From a virus: 35,323 nucleotides of DNA. The stretch spans positions 1 through 35,323 of IMG/VR virus record IMGVR_UViG_3300007276_000140. One strand, written 5' to 3'. A program made the position numbers and the translations under genes. Below are positions 17,834-26,120 of the stretch, one piece after another (the stretch's first letter is position 1; the number at the start of each line of letters is the position of its first letter). The notes under the pieces were generated by a model. It was not told the origin of the DNA. It searched no databases and worked only from the letters and a program-made list of their open reading frames with translations.

Positions 17834-17968
17834 GGCTACCCCTCCAAACAGTAAAGATAATCCTAGGAAGTATATGAAGCCAATCAAAGCTGCAAATCTA
17901 GGATTATTTTCTGCTATAACATAGGCAGTGATAAGGTCTTCTAGATCATTATTATCGGGAATTGTCAT
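17798..17968 (-). CDS. Hidden 56-residue membrane protein
   Basis: A frame on the minus strand from ATG (17966-17968) to TAG (17798-17800) encodes MTIPDNNDLEDLITAYVIAE as its polar N-terminus. Then comes one long hydrophobic region (about 25-54), long enough for one or two helices. It overlaps the nuclease 3' end by 36 bases and the upstream leftward gene's end by 17 bases. It fills an otherwise unexplained gap, and its composition is a sensible membrane protein, so I think it is real. Function unknown. Confidence 0.6.
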   Translation of the reverse strand: MTIPDNNDLEDLITAYVIAENNPRFAALIGFIYFLGLSLLFGGVALVFLFSLLGIL

Positions 17969-18236
17969 TTATAATCAATGGGTAGTATATAAGTATGTCA
18001 ATAGAATCAAAAAAGTTGTCTACTTGGTCCCCAGAATATCTACATTTCTTTGTTAGATAATTGTAAAGACTACTTAGTTTAATAATCTTCTGCTTGGTTA
18101 AGGATTCAAGAACCTTTATTTGAAAATGTTTAATAAATTTTTCAGAGTACTTGTATCTCCATTTCTCTACAAAGTCCTTGTGTAGAGTAAAATTAATTAA
18201 ATCCATAAAATCTATTAAATCTATATCGGTATTCAT
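17952..18236 (-). CDS. Unknown small protein
   Basis: The product has 94 residues, mostly helical, rich in Ile, Leu, Lys and Asp. No motif, signal peptide or membrane helix. I do not recognise it. It is divergent from the gene at 18270, with a 33-base gap holding a TATAATAAAC sequence directly before its ATG and no visible ribosome binding site. It overlaps the next leftward gene by 17 bases and may be co-transcribed with it. Confidence 0.6.
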   Translation of the reverse strand: MNTDIDLIDFMDLINFTLHKDFVEKWRYKYSEKFIKHFQIKVLESLTKQKIIKLSSLYNYLTKKCRYSGDQVDNFFDSIDILIYYPLIINDNSR

Positions 18237-18269
18237 GTTTATTATATGTTCTAACTATTAGAGGTAGCA
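18237..18269. promoter_or_regulatory. Divergent promoter-like gap
   Basis: Thirty-three AT-rich bases with TATAAT on the minus strand (close to the leftward ATG) and GAGG about nine bases before the rightward ATG at 18270. It probably contains the start sites for the small leftward pair and the long rightward tail operon. Confidence 0.35.
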
Positions 18270-18698
18270 ATGCGTGAATTTTCAAAAGAAACTACGAAAT
18301 TTTTAAGTGGAATAGGAGAAAACCAAAAAAAGTTCCTTTCTCCCTCTACCCCCAGTGCAGACAGAATGACTCCTGGAGATATCATTATTTTTAGGTATTA
18401 CTTAGGAGTGGGTGAAGGTAGCAGGGGACAGCGTACCTGCTTAATAGTTAAAAGCAGACGGGGAGATGGTACTTTCCCAGGAAAAGAGGGTACTTTGGTT
18501 TCTTGTTTTAGACTAAATAATGGTAGTTCTGCGGAAGTTATAAATGTTATTCTAGAGAACCTATATAAGAAGAGACGAAGGGCTTCTTACTACGGAAAAA
18601 TTAAAGAAAGCCTTATTTCCCTATTAGGCTTAGACAGTTACAGAACTTATAAGCTTACTAAAATGAAAAGCATATGGAAAGTTCAATTAGGTAGTTAA
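18270..18698 (+). CDS. Unknown basic protein at the head of the tail operon
   Basis: The product has 142 residues with a P-G-D-I-I-I-F-R-Y stretch near 45, followed by more beta-type segments and a basic tail. The pattern is compatible with a small beta-barrel, but I do not recognise a family. It ends one base before the tape measure start. Proteins in this position in contractile tails include tail completion factors and tape measure chaperones. The position is the only argument for such a role. Confidence 0.7.
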   Translation: MREFSKETTKFLSGIGENQKKFLSPSTPSADRMTPGDIIIFRYYLGVGEGSRGQRTCLIVKSRRGDGTFPGKEGTLVSCFRLNNGSSAEVINVILENLYKKRRRASYYGKIKESLISLLGLDSYRTYKLTKMKSIWKVQLGS

Positions 18699-18699
18699 T

Positions 18700-20706
18700 A
18701 TGACAGCAATACCCCCAGCAGGAAACAACGACCAAGCCTTGAAGGATTTGCTTAAAGCAATGCAGGACGCTAATACTCTCGCCGAAAACGCTGAAAAAAG
18801 GAGAGTAGCGGCGGAAAAAGCACGTTCAGACGCAAAGGATGCAAATAAAAAACAATCCGCTCAGTCTCAACTTAGTAGAAAAGCTTTACTAGGTGTTAAT
18901 AAGCTTCAATCAGTGACAATGAAGCAGCTTAACTCTGCTTTTCAATCCTCCTTAAAGATGCAAGAGAGAAGCTTAGGGAGAGGCATGGGACTGAGTAAAG
19001 TTTTACAGGAAACTACTGCTCAACAAACACAACTTGCTGGTACAGTGACGGGGTTTGGAGAGGCTGTGGAGATCGGCTATGAGCAGTTCGAAAGTGGTTT
19101 GAAATCAAGCAATGCTGCCACAAACCAGCTTGCGGCCTACACGAAAGTTACAGGTGGAAATTCTCTTAAACTTTTAAAAAGCATGTCTAAGCTTACTAAA
19201 GGAATGAGCCTTAGCACTGAGCAGGAAACTGCTTTGATGTCTTCCATCCAGGGACTATCTCAAAACTATAAAATGTCTTCCGAGGAGTTGATGGATTCTT
19301 TAGGAGGTTTAGAGAAAGGTATGAGGGCATTCAAACTCATGGGAGTTGGAGCGGAGATGGCAGAGGCTGGTGTAAAGATCAGTGCTGCTTTAGGCAAGCA
19401 AGGTGGGGATATGGGTACCAAGCTATTAGAAACCCTGACCTCAGCCGAAGGACAGTTTACGGCAGCAGCCCTAGGGGTCACTCAAGAGCGATTAGCTTTA
19501 CTAAAAGGAGAAGGGGACGCTACTCAGAATGCTTTACAGATGGTAGTTAAAGCTGGCACTATAGCTAAAGATCGAATTGATCAAATGGTTAGGGGAGGGG
19601 CTGACCCTGCTGTAGCTATTGCGGCTTTAGAAAAAACCATGGGGCAGGGTTTCGGAGATGCTGCACTCGTCTTGGAGCAGCTAGAAAAAGAAGCTGGTAG
19701 CTTAGGTATAAGTTTAGGGGAACATGTTAAACGTGTCGGGGAAAAACAAGAACTAGATAAGAACTTTAATGCAAGTTGGAATAACTTTGTGTCACAAGTT
19801 TTCAGTCCTCTAAAAGAGACAGTGATGAAGCTGACCTCAGGATTCTTAGACTTTATAACAAATAATAAAGACATGGCAGTTAAGATCGGGAAGGTAATTG
19901 TCGCCCTCGCAGCATTAACTTCAGCCATTGTTGCCGCTAGTGCCACCCGAAAGTTAATGAGTGTAGCAGGCGTTACTGGCAAAGGCGGCATGGTGAGTGC
20001 AATAATGACAGGTCTTAAAAAATTGGGTCCTATGTTACTTGGTGCGCTCACGGCAATCCCAGTATTTGGACAGATCTTATTAGCTATTGCGGCAATCGTT
20101 GGGGTAATTTACTACTTTAGAGATGAAATTGCTGATTTCTTCGCAGCAGGGTGGGATATCCTTAAAAATGTAGGAACTTATATTTGGGAAGGTATTAAAT
20201 GGACAGGAAATTATATTTACGACGGTGTTAAAACTTATATCACGGGGATGATTAATATTTATAAAGTAGTAGGAACTAAGATTTGGGAAACTATGAAATG
20301 GGTAGGAAACTATATTTGGGACGGTATAACTAGTCTTCCTGGGAAGCTCATTAACGGTATATGGGAAATTATGAAATGGGTAGGAGAAAAAATAGCTAAT
20401 GCTTTTAGCTTCTTTGGGGAAGATGTTGAGGAACCCAAAATAGTGGGTTCCAAACAAGATAACAACTCCGCTCAAAAAGTTTCACAAACTACTGCACAGA
20501 TTAGAGAGATTAAATACCTGGATTCGGTTTCTTTAAAAGCGGGAGCAGGACAAAGTGCGTTTTCCAATATGCAAGCGGTTAAAGTACTTGAGGAACTCAA
20601 AGAAGCTCAACTAGTGTCTAACGCAATTGCTGCTCAAGGAGTAGAGGCTACAAATAACGTAAATAAACCTTCCCCACGACAAGCTCGCACTGGGAGTAGA
20701 CGCTAA
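18700..20706 (+). CDS. Tape measure protein
   Basis: The product has 668 residues. It sets tail length and is expected to fill the tube lumen. The N-terminal part (about 10-70) is a charged coiled coil rich in Ala, Lys and Glu. The middle is long and helical with many Ala, Gly and Met. Two hydrophobic stretches (about 396-415 and 445-472) are candidate membrane-crossing helices for DNA entry. Residues 490-563 hold Trp-rich repeats of the type I-W-E-x-(I/M)-K-W-x-G-N-Y-I. The length suits a tail of about T4 size (T4 gp29 has 590 residues). It stands directly before baseplate genes, as expected. The call rests on size, composition and position. Confidence 0.82.
   Translation: MTAIPPAGNNDQALKDLLKAMQDANTLAENAEKRRVAAEKARSDAKDANKKQSAQSQLSRKALLGVNKLQSVTMKQLNSAFQSSLKMQERSLGRGMGLSKVLQETTAQQTQLAGTVTGFGEAVEIGYEQFESGLKSSNAATNQLAAYTKVTGGNSLKLLKSMSKLTKGMSLSTEQETALMSSIQGLSQNYKMSSEELMDSLGGLEKGMRAFKLMGVGAEMAEAGVKISAALGKQGGDMGTKLLETLTSAEGQFTAAALGVTQERLALLKGEGDATQNALQMVVKAGTIAKDRIDQMVRGGADPAVAIAALEKTMGQGFGDAALVLEQLEKEAGSLGISLGEHVKRVGEKQELDKNFNASWNNFVSQVFSPLKETVMKLTSGFLDFITNNKDMAVKIGKVIVALAALTSAIVAASATRKLMSVAGVTGKGGMVSAIMTGLKKLGPMLLGALTAIPVFGQILLAIAAIVGVIYYFRDEIADFFAAGWDILKNVGTYIWEGIKWTGNYIYDGVKTYITGMINIYKVVGTKIWETMKWVGNYIWDGITSLPGKLINGIWEIMKWVGEKIANAFSFFGEDVEEPKIVGSKQDNNSAQKVSQTTAQIREIKYLDSVSLKAGAGQSAFSNMQAVKVLEELKEAQLVSNAIAAQGVEATNNVNKPSPRQARTGSRR
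20167..20391 (+). repeat. Trp-rich tandem repeat in the tape measure gene
   Basis: Two clear copies and one shorter copy of a unit of about 38 codons read G-T-x-I-W-E-x-(I/M)-K-W-(T/V)-G-N-Y-I-x-D-G. The third ends I-W-E-I-M-K-W-V-G-E-K-I. The DNA copies also share words such as atttgggaa and atgaaatgggtagga. Confidence 0.75.
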
Positions 20707-21701
20707 TGGTATTACCCGTAGGACCTTTGCAGCCGAATGATGCTCCTTGGAATGGGGGGGTACCTTTAAATGGACCCAACACTACAAGTTTGCATGAACC
20801 TGATTCTTACTATAAGATGTTTAGGAATAGATACTTACCTGAGAGATCTAGAATTGAATTTCATTATGGAGGCCAAGATAACACAATTGTATTCCTTCCT
20901 TTTTATGAAAATCCTACAATTAGTGAATCACAGGCAGCAAATTACGCAGACTACAACCCAGTGGGAAGAGCAGGAAGTTTGTATGCTTACTTAGGTTCAA
21001 AGTCTAGAACCTTTAAAGTAGAGATGACCTACACCCTTCCTCATCTTGCCATGCATGAGATGGGAATAAACAGGTTTATGCGAGTGTTCTCTAATGGAGG
21101 ACCACAATCAGAAAAAGCTTTATTTACTCAATCTTCTAAATTCAGTGCAAATCCTGTAGTCGGAGATGCTAATAAATCTTTATCTTTGGCTGTTAAAAAA
21201 GCTTACTTCGCACTTAAAAATGATGCAAACAGTACGGTCACTCAGCCGAATGGTACAGGTTCTAGTTTCCTTAATGACATTGGGAATAGTACCCCAGAGC
21301 TATTAGCTTCTATGAACCCTGATGAATCAAGCAAGATACTAGATACTTTATTATTTTTCATCGCTGTTTTAAGAACTTCTGTTGTTAACAATGCTAGTGA
21401 TCCCATGCAAGGACCTCCTCTTCTTAGACTAACTTTCGGAACTTTGTATCAAAGCGTTCCGTGTATATGTAAACAGTATTCTCTTAAGTTTGAAGAGGAG
21501 AGCGGTTACGATCTAGAAACTCTAACCCCTAGAAGAATTAAAATTAATCTAACTTTAGAAGAACTAAGAGTAGGCGATTTCCAAGAGTACGCTCCCGCAG
21601 TAATAACGCAGCGGGATAACTTAACGGGATGGGAGAGCGCAATCAATTCTCCATACACTGTGGATCCTCTCCCAGCCGCAGGATATTGGGCAGATAGCTA
21701 A
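20706..21701 (+). CDS. Baseplate tail-tube cap protein (T4 gp48/gp54-like)
   Basis: The product has 331 residues. It has P-F-Y-E-N-P-T-I-S-E-S near 62, followed by G-R-A-G-S-L-Y-A-Y-L-G-S-K-S-R-T-F-K-V near 85, a pattern of tube-initiation proteins where beta-strands continue the tube fold. Near 240-280 there is L-R-L-T-F-G-T-L-Y and E-E-S-G-Y-D-L-E-T-L-T-P-R. In contractile tails this class of protein joins the hub to the first tube ring. It overlaps the tape measure stop as TAATG. Family call from pattern memory and position. Confidence 0.72.
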   Translation: MVLPVGPLQPNDAPWNGGVPLNGPNTTSLHEPDSYYKMFRNRYLPERSRIEFHYGGQDNTIVFLPFYENPTISESQAANYADYNPVGRAGSLYAYLGSKSRTFKVEMTYTLPHLAMHEMGINRFMRVFSNGGPQSEKALFTQSSKFSANPVVGDANKSLSLAVKKAYFALKNDANSTVTQPNGTGSSFLNDIGNSTPELLASMNPDESSKILDTLLFFIAVLRTSVVNNASDPMQGPPLLRLTFGTLYQSVPCICKQYSLKFEEESGYDLETLTPRRIKINLTLEELRVGDFQEYAPAVITQRDNLTGWESAINSPYTVDPLPAAGYWADS

Positions 21702-22007
21702 ATGGATAACAGAGTAACAAAAAATAGACCATCGGCGGGTGAAGTAGAAATTACGCATAAGGGTAAGATATTTCGAACTTCTGTAGGAAGTAGAAGATAT
21801 GAGTCCAAATACTCTGGGGATAATAATACTCAGGCCCTAGGTTTTATTAATGGTAATATACCTTCTGGGTATGCTCACCGACCTGATTTAATTTCTAATC
21901 TTTTTTACAATACTCCTACTCAATGGTGGGTAATTTGTGAAAGAAATAGTATTTTTGATGTATTCGAACAGCTTGATTCAGGAAGTGCCATTCGTATTCC
22001 TAAATAA
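21702..22007 (+). CDS. Baseplate wedge protein, gp53/LysM-adaptor-like
   Basis: The product has 101 residues. The C-terminal half has H-R-P-D-L-I-S near 60, T-Q-W-W-V-I near 73, and N-S-I-F-D near 82, ending in A-I-R-I-P-K. This matches the R-x-D-L-I...W-W-(V/L)-I...N...D-x-F...G...L-R-I-P pattern of T4 gp53-type wedge proteins and the LysM-like adaptor proteins of contractile injection systems. It joins wedges to the hub. It starts directly after the tube cap stop with no gap. Confidence 0.72.
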   Translation: MDNRVTKNRPSAGEVEITHKGKIFRTSVGSRRYESKYSGDNNTQALGFINGNIPSGYAHRPDLISNLFYNTPTQWWVICERNSIFDVFEQLDSGSAIRIPK

Positions 22008-22019
22008 CTATTATATATT

Positions 22020-24836
22020 ATGAATGCTCCTGCTATTAACATTGTAATGACCTATCGCCCTGAGATAATGATGGCTTTTCAAGCATCTCATTCTTTTAAG
22101 GAGTTTGAAGAGGAGAAAAAAAAGCTAGATGCTGCCGATAGAGCTAGCGGTAAAAAAGCTCATACCTATATATTCAATAATTCTCCTGCGTCAACTTTTT
22201 TAAAGCTTCAGCATTCGCTTAATAAGACTGACGGTATGTTTCTAGAGGTTGAACTTATAGATCCTCAAGGACTCTTCGAGGAAGCTATGCTCGATAACAG
22301 TGTTGAGGCTATGCTACCCATTGAAGATAACCCGTTAGCGGCTAGAATTAAAACGCTACAGAGAGATAAAGAGGCTTTAAACGCCGAGGCTCTTGAACTA
22401 AAAAGATCTATGGATCATAAGAGAGGTCCGACCAGTTGGATATCTTCCAAAGAGCGAAAATCTCTGCTTGGATCCATTGCGGACAAACAGGCACAGATAA
22501 CTTCAGAACTTGTTAAGTTAGAGGATGTTAGCCAAGAAAATTTAGGAGAAAATGTTTTCTTAAAAAGAAGGCAGCAGGAGGCATTGAAAGAGGGTGCTAC
22601 TTCTCAATTTCAAAGACCTTTATATGTAACCTATGGAATAGGGGATAACTTACTAGACTGGAGTCGGCCCCAATGTTTTGGAAACATTTTTTCGGTAAAA
22701 TACTCCTTTAATGGTTCAGGGGCTAGAAAGTTATCCTTGAAGATGGGTTCGGCAACACATCCAAATCTTCTTGTCGGAGAAGGATTATCTGTGTTTGGGG
22801 AAGCCTTTACAAAAGGTCTTCTAACTAAGGGATCTTCGGATCCTTTATTTAACAAAGATCAAACAAAGTCTCAAAGAGAAAACTACAAAAAATATTTAAA
22901 GGCAAAAAACAAGAGATTGCCTATGGAGGTGTTTGATACTGTTGACACCTATATTAATGCTTCAAAGCCAAGTTTCCACTTGGCAGTTACACAAGCCCTC
23001 ACCGAGTTTATTAAAGCAGGAACGCAAAACAATAACGTCCTCGTTCTCCTCCCAGACCTAGATAAGTATCTTGCCAATTACTTAGAGACCCTCCTGGTGG
23101 AGCAAAGAACTAAAATAATGACGTATTATCAGTTTGCCCCTCTTAGCGATAACGAATGGGATTTAAAAATGGGATTGGCATATTACGGAGCTTTTAGGGA
23201 AGCGTTAGAAGGAATCGGTTTAGGATTAAGTGAAAGTAGTAGGTATGCTATTTCTGGTAGGGAACCAGTTACTACCCAACCCATAGGCAGGAGCACTTTT
23301 GCTAACCTTGAAAAATCTGTTACTGCAAAAGAAGAAATAGTTGACTGGTTTCAAAGCCGAGAGATTAAAGCAATCGTACAGTGTGATTATGACAGGTCTA
23401 CTTCTTATCTAGATAAACTACAGAATGTGGCAGCTTGCATTAATAATAAAATTGTTGAGTTTTCAACTAGCTCGATTCCTGCGCTTAACCCTCAATTGCC
23501 TAAAGACTCTGGCCTTCCTATAGGAGAAACTGATTTTAATATCCTAACTTTAATGAAAGAAGCTACCTTAATTCCTTCTGATGATAAACCCGCACTTATT
23601 TGGGGAGACAGCGAATTAGTAACAGATTATTTGCTAGCTCATTCTTTAGAAAAAACTCAAGATAGTGAGAATACTGGATCACAGCGAAAGCAGCAGACCG
23701 ATAAGCTAAAAAAAGTAATTCATCCTATGGATATTCTAAATGGATTAGATTATGATTATATGCAAAAGGTAGAGGATTACATTATACCTATTCCTTGGTT
23801 GTCTGCTTTCGGGCAGGTACCCTGGGCTTCTGCAAACGAGGATGTGAGTATGTTCGATACCTTTGCTGGAGATTCTAACATCCTTTCTACTCAATTACGA
23901 GAACTTAAAAGGACTCAGCCTATACAGGTAAATCGTATGCCAGTATTTTCTTTTGGAACTAGCCACCCTAATATTTTATCTGTTGATTTTGAAATAGATG
24001 CAATTTATTACGCTGCTTTAGGAATGGCTGTGCCGACCCCTGATCCTTCTAATCAAATTGCAACGGGGATTATTAAACCAGGACAGGGTAAACTTATTAA
24101 TAAATACTTTAAAAAGTTAGAAGAAATAATTGAGAGTGATACGAGAAGCGAAGCTAAGATAAAGGAAACTCGTGAAAGATTAGTAGCTGAGGGAGTAGAC
24201 ATAGGAGATAAATATAAATCTAGAGATCCTTATGATCCCCCTGAACTATTTAAACAATACTTAAAAAACTGGTTTGGGGAAGCAATTACTGAAGAACAAG
24301 GACAACTTTATGATACGTTTGATGCTTTAAATAATAACTCAGCAGAGGATTCTGCAAGAAAAATAAAGAATCGAGGTGGAGATGATAAAGAAGAATATTA
24401 TAAATTTATGTGGAGAAATTTTGTTAATCTTTATAACAAATCAAAAGAAGTTCCTCTGTCGGTTCGTCTAATGCCTTCTAATACAGATCCATTGGGGCAG
24501 TCAATAGTTACTAGTACTAAAATGAAGGAAACAGTAGCAGAGCAGCCGTTTGCTGGGAGTATCTCTACTATTCCCATGTTTCATTTATCTAATACTAGAA
24601 ATACCATGGGAAGACCTTGCCTCTTAACATGTATTGAGCCTAGATTTAATCAAAGCTCTAATAAACTAGACCTACAAAGAACATGGTTTAGTGGTAAGTA
24701 TACTATCGCTGGTTTTAAGCATACTATAACAAATAGCAGGGCGGAGTCTGAATTCTACATCATGAAAGATCCTGCCAAAGGCACGGAGCTTAATGAAAAA
24801 TCTAACACATCTCCCCAAGAACTACCTATTAATTAA
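22020..24836 (+). CDS. Baseplate hub protein (gp27-like), enlarged
   Basis: The product has 938 residues. It lies between the gp53-like gene and the spike, where the hub gene is expected. The C-terminus has F-S-G-K-Y-T-I-A-G-F-K-H-T-I-T (about 892-906) followed by S-E-F-Y-I-M, a typical ending of hub and gpD-type proteins. The rest is not recognisable by eye. A coiled coil lies at about 110-180. It is more than twice the size of T4 gp27 (391), so extra domains are inserted. The ATG has no ribosome binding site, only TATATATT before it. Confidence 0.65.
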   Translation: MNAPAINIVMTYRPEIMMAFQASHSFKEFEEEKKKLDAADRASGKKAHTYIFNNSPASTFLKLQHSLNKTDGMFLEVELIDPQGLFEEAMLDNSVEAMLPIEDNPLAARIKTLQRDKEALNAEALELKRSMDHKRGPTSWISSKERKSLLGSIADKQAQITSELVKLEDVSQENLGENVFLKRRQQEALKEGATSQFQRPLYVTYGIGDNLLDWSRPQCFGNIFSVKYSFNGSGARKLSLKMGSATHPNLLVGEGLSVFGEAFTKGLLTKGSSDPLFNKDQTKSQRENYKKYLKAKNKRLPMEVFDTVDTYINASKPSFHLAVTQALTEFIKAGTQNNNVLVLLPDLDKYLANYLETLLVEQRTKIMTYYQFAPLSDNEWDLKMGLAYYGAFREALEGIGLGLSESSRYAISGREPVTTQPIGRSTFANLEKSVTAKEEIVDWFQSREIKAIVQCDYDRSTSYLDKLQNVAACINNKIVEFSTSSIPALNPQLPKDSGLPIGETDFNILTLMKEATLIPSDDKPALIWGDSELVTDYLLAHSLEKTQDSENTGSQRKQQTDKLKKVIHPMDILNGLDYDYMQKVEDYIIPIPWLSAFGQVPWASANEDVSMFDTFAGDSNILSTQLRELKRTQPIQVNRMPVFSFGTSHPNILSVDFEIDAIYYAALGMAVPTPDPSNQIATGIIKPGQGKLINKYFKKLEEIIESDTRSEAKIKETRERLVAEGVDIGDKYKSRDPYDPPELFKQYLKNWFGEAITEEQGQLYDTFDALNNNSAEDSARKIKNRGGDDKEEYYKFMWRNFVNLYNKSKEVPLSVRLMPSNTDPLGQSIVTSTKMKETVAEQPFAGSISTIPMFHLSNTRNTMGRPCLLTCIEPRFNQSSNKLDLQRTWFSGKYTIAGFKHTITNSRAESEFYIMKDPAKGTELNEKSNTSPQELPIN

Positions 24837-24841
24837 TACTT

Positions 24842-26107
24842 ATGGCACTTAGACTAAAAACTGGAACAGTTATCAATCAAGCAGACGTTACTCAAACGGG
24901 CAAATTTATGGTATCCTTCAAAATCTCAGATGGCGAAGGGTATGAGGAAGAGCCTGTGCGATATGTAACTCCTTACGGAAATACTGAGGCAGCTTTTGTT
25001 GCAATCCCGATGGTGGGTAGTCAAATTCTCTGTGCATATGAGGATGATGTAGCTTCGGAAGGTGATCGGATCAAAGGGTATTATTACTTAGGCTCCTTAA
25101 TGGGAGATATTCCTGGGGCCAATGACAGTCTTCCTACTCCTCCTCCAGGCACCGAAGCACCCCCAAGCAATGATTATGTACCAAAAGATAAAACTGGTAC
25201 TTTTGGACCTGAGACAGGAGAGTTTGAAACAGCAATGCAAGAGCCTGAGAAGGTGCCTAGCTTTCCTTCCGCATTTAAGGACATGTATGACGGAAAGGGG
25301 ATTATCCCAGAGGCTATTGGACTAAGTAATCACCGTGGGGATGCTTTTAAGATTTCAAGTCAGTATGACTCTGTTTCTAAATCCAAGGATCCTTTTCAAA
25401 ACTATGCCATAGGTATGCAAAGTGGAAGTGGAAAACAATTTAAACTTATAGATTCTCCTATTGTTAATGGCATTGTCATGACAAATGAGCATAAAGGAAA
25501 AGACTACTTTATCTGGAGTTCGACAGGTAGTAAAGATAGTCCTTTTGCAGCAGGAGAGTATCATATGAGAACTCACGGACCTGTCAACATGTATACTTTA
25601 GCTAATAGATTCCATATGTGGGTAGAGGATGGTCTCAATGTAGAGATTGAAAATAAATCTACTGGTAAGGCTGCGTATGGAGATACCTCTACAAATAGTG
25701 ACGGAAGAGTAGACGCAGGGGGTGCCCCCGCTACTGGTCTCGGAGATCCTGGAGCAGGAGGTTATTCTACTAGACAAGGTGTTTTTGGTAACGAAACCAC
25801 AGGTTGCATTAAGTTGCGCTCTCACCATAATAATATCTCCTTAGAAGCTGAGGCACAAGATTCTGTAATTTTTGTTAGTGCTCCTGGACCGCATTCAAGA
25901 GTTATTGTGGAGTCTGGAGGTAGTGTTGATATTGTTGCTAAAGGGAAGATCACTCTACAAAGCGATATAGAAGTAGAAATTACTGCACCTACAGTAGATA
26001 TTAATGGTAGTACAACTGTAGATATTAATGGAACAGATGTAACCATCAACGGCGGTCCTAATATCAATCTTAACCCATCACCTGGATACGTAGCCCCACC
26101 GTCCTAA
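24842..26107 (+). CDS. Baseplate central spike protein (gp5/VgrG-like)
   Basis: The product has 421 residues. The N-terminal region (about 8-90) resembles the OB-fold of gp5/VgrG spikes, with G-x-V...V-S-F...Y...A-x-P-x-V-G-S near 55. The C-terminus (about 355-410) is a repeat of hydrophobic-x-I/V with G and N (V-D-I-V-A, V-D-I-N-G, V-T-I-N-G), typical of the triple-stranded beta-helix needle. There is no lysozyme domain like that of T4 gp5. It follows the hub gene, as expected, so hub and spike form the membrane-piercing device. A separate tip (PAAR) protein is not seen here. Confidence 0.85.
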   Translation: MALRLKTGTVINQADVTQTGKFMVSFKISDGEGYEEEPVRYVTPYGNTEAAFVAIPMVGSQILCAYEDDVASEGDRIKGYYYLGSLMGDIPGANDSLPTPPPGTEAPPSNDYVPKDKTGTFGPETGEFETAMQEPEKVPSFPSAFKDMYDGKGIIPEAIGLSNHRGDAFKISSQYDSVSKSKDPFQNYAIGMQSGSGKQFKLIDSPIVNGIVMTNEHKGKDYFIWSSTGSKDSPFAAGEYHMRTHGPVNMYTLANRFHMWVEDGLNVEIENKSTGKAAYGDTSTNSDGRVDAGGAPATGLGDPGAGGYSTRQGVFGNETTGCIKLRSHHNNISLEAEAQDSVIFVSAPGPHSRVIVESGGSVDIVAKGKITLQSDIEVEITAPTVDINGSTTVDINGTDVTINGGPNINLNPSPGYVAPPS

Positions 26108-26120
26108 CCCTATATAAATT

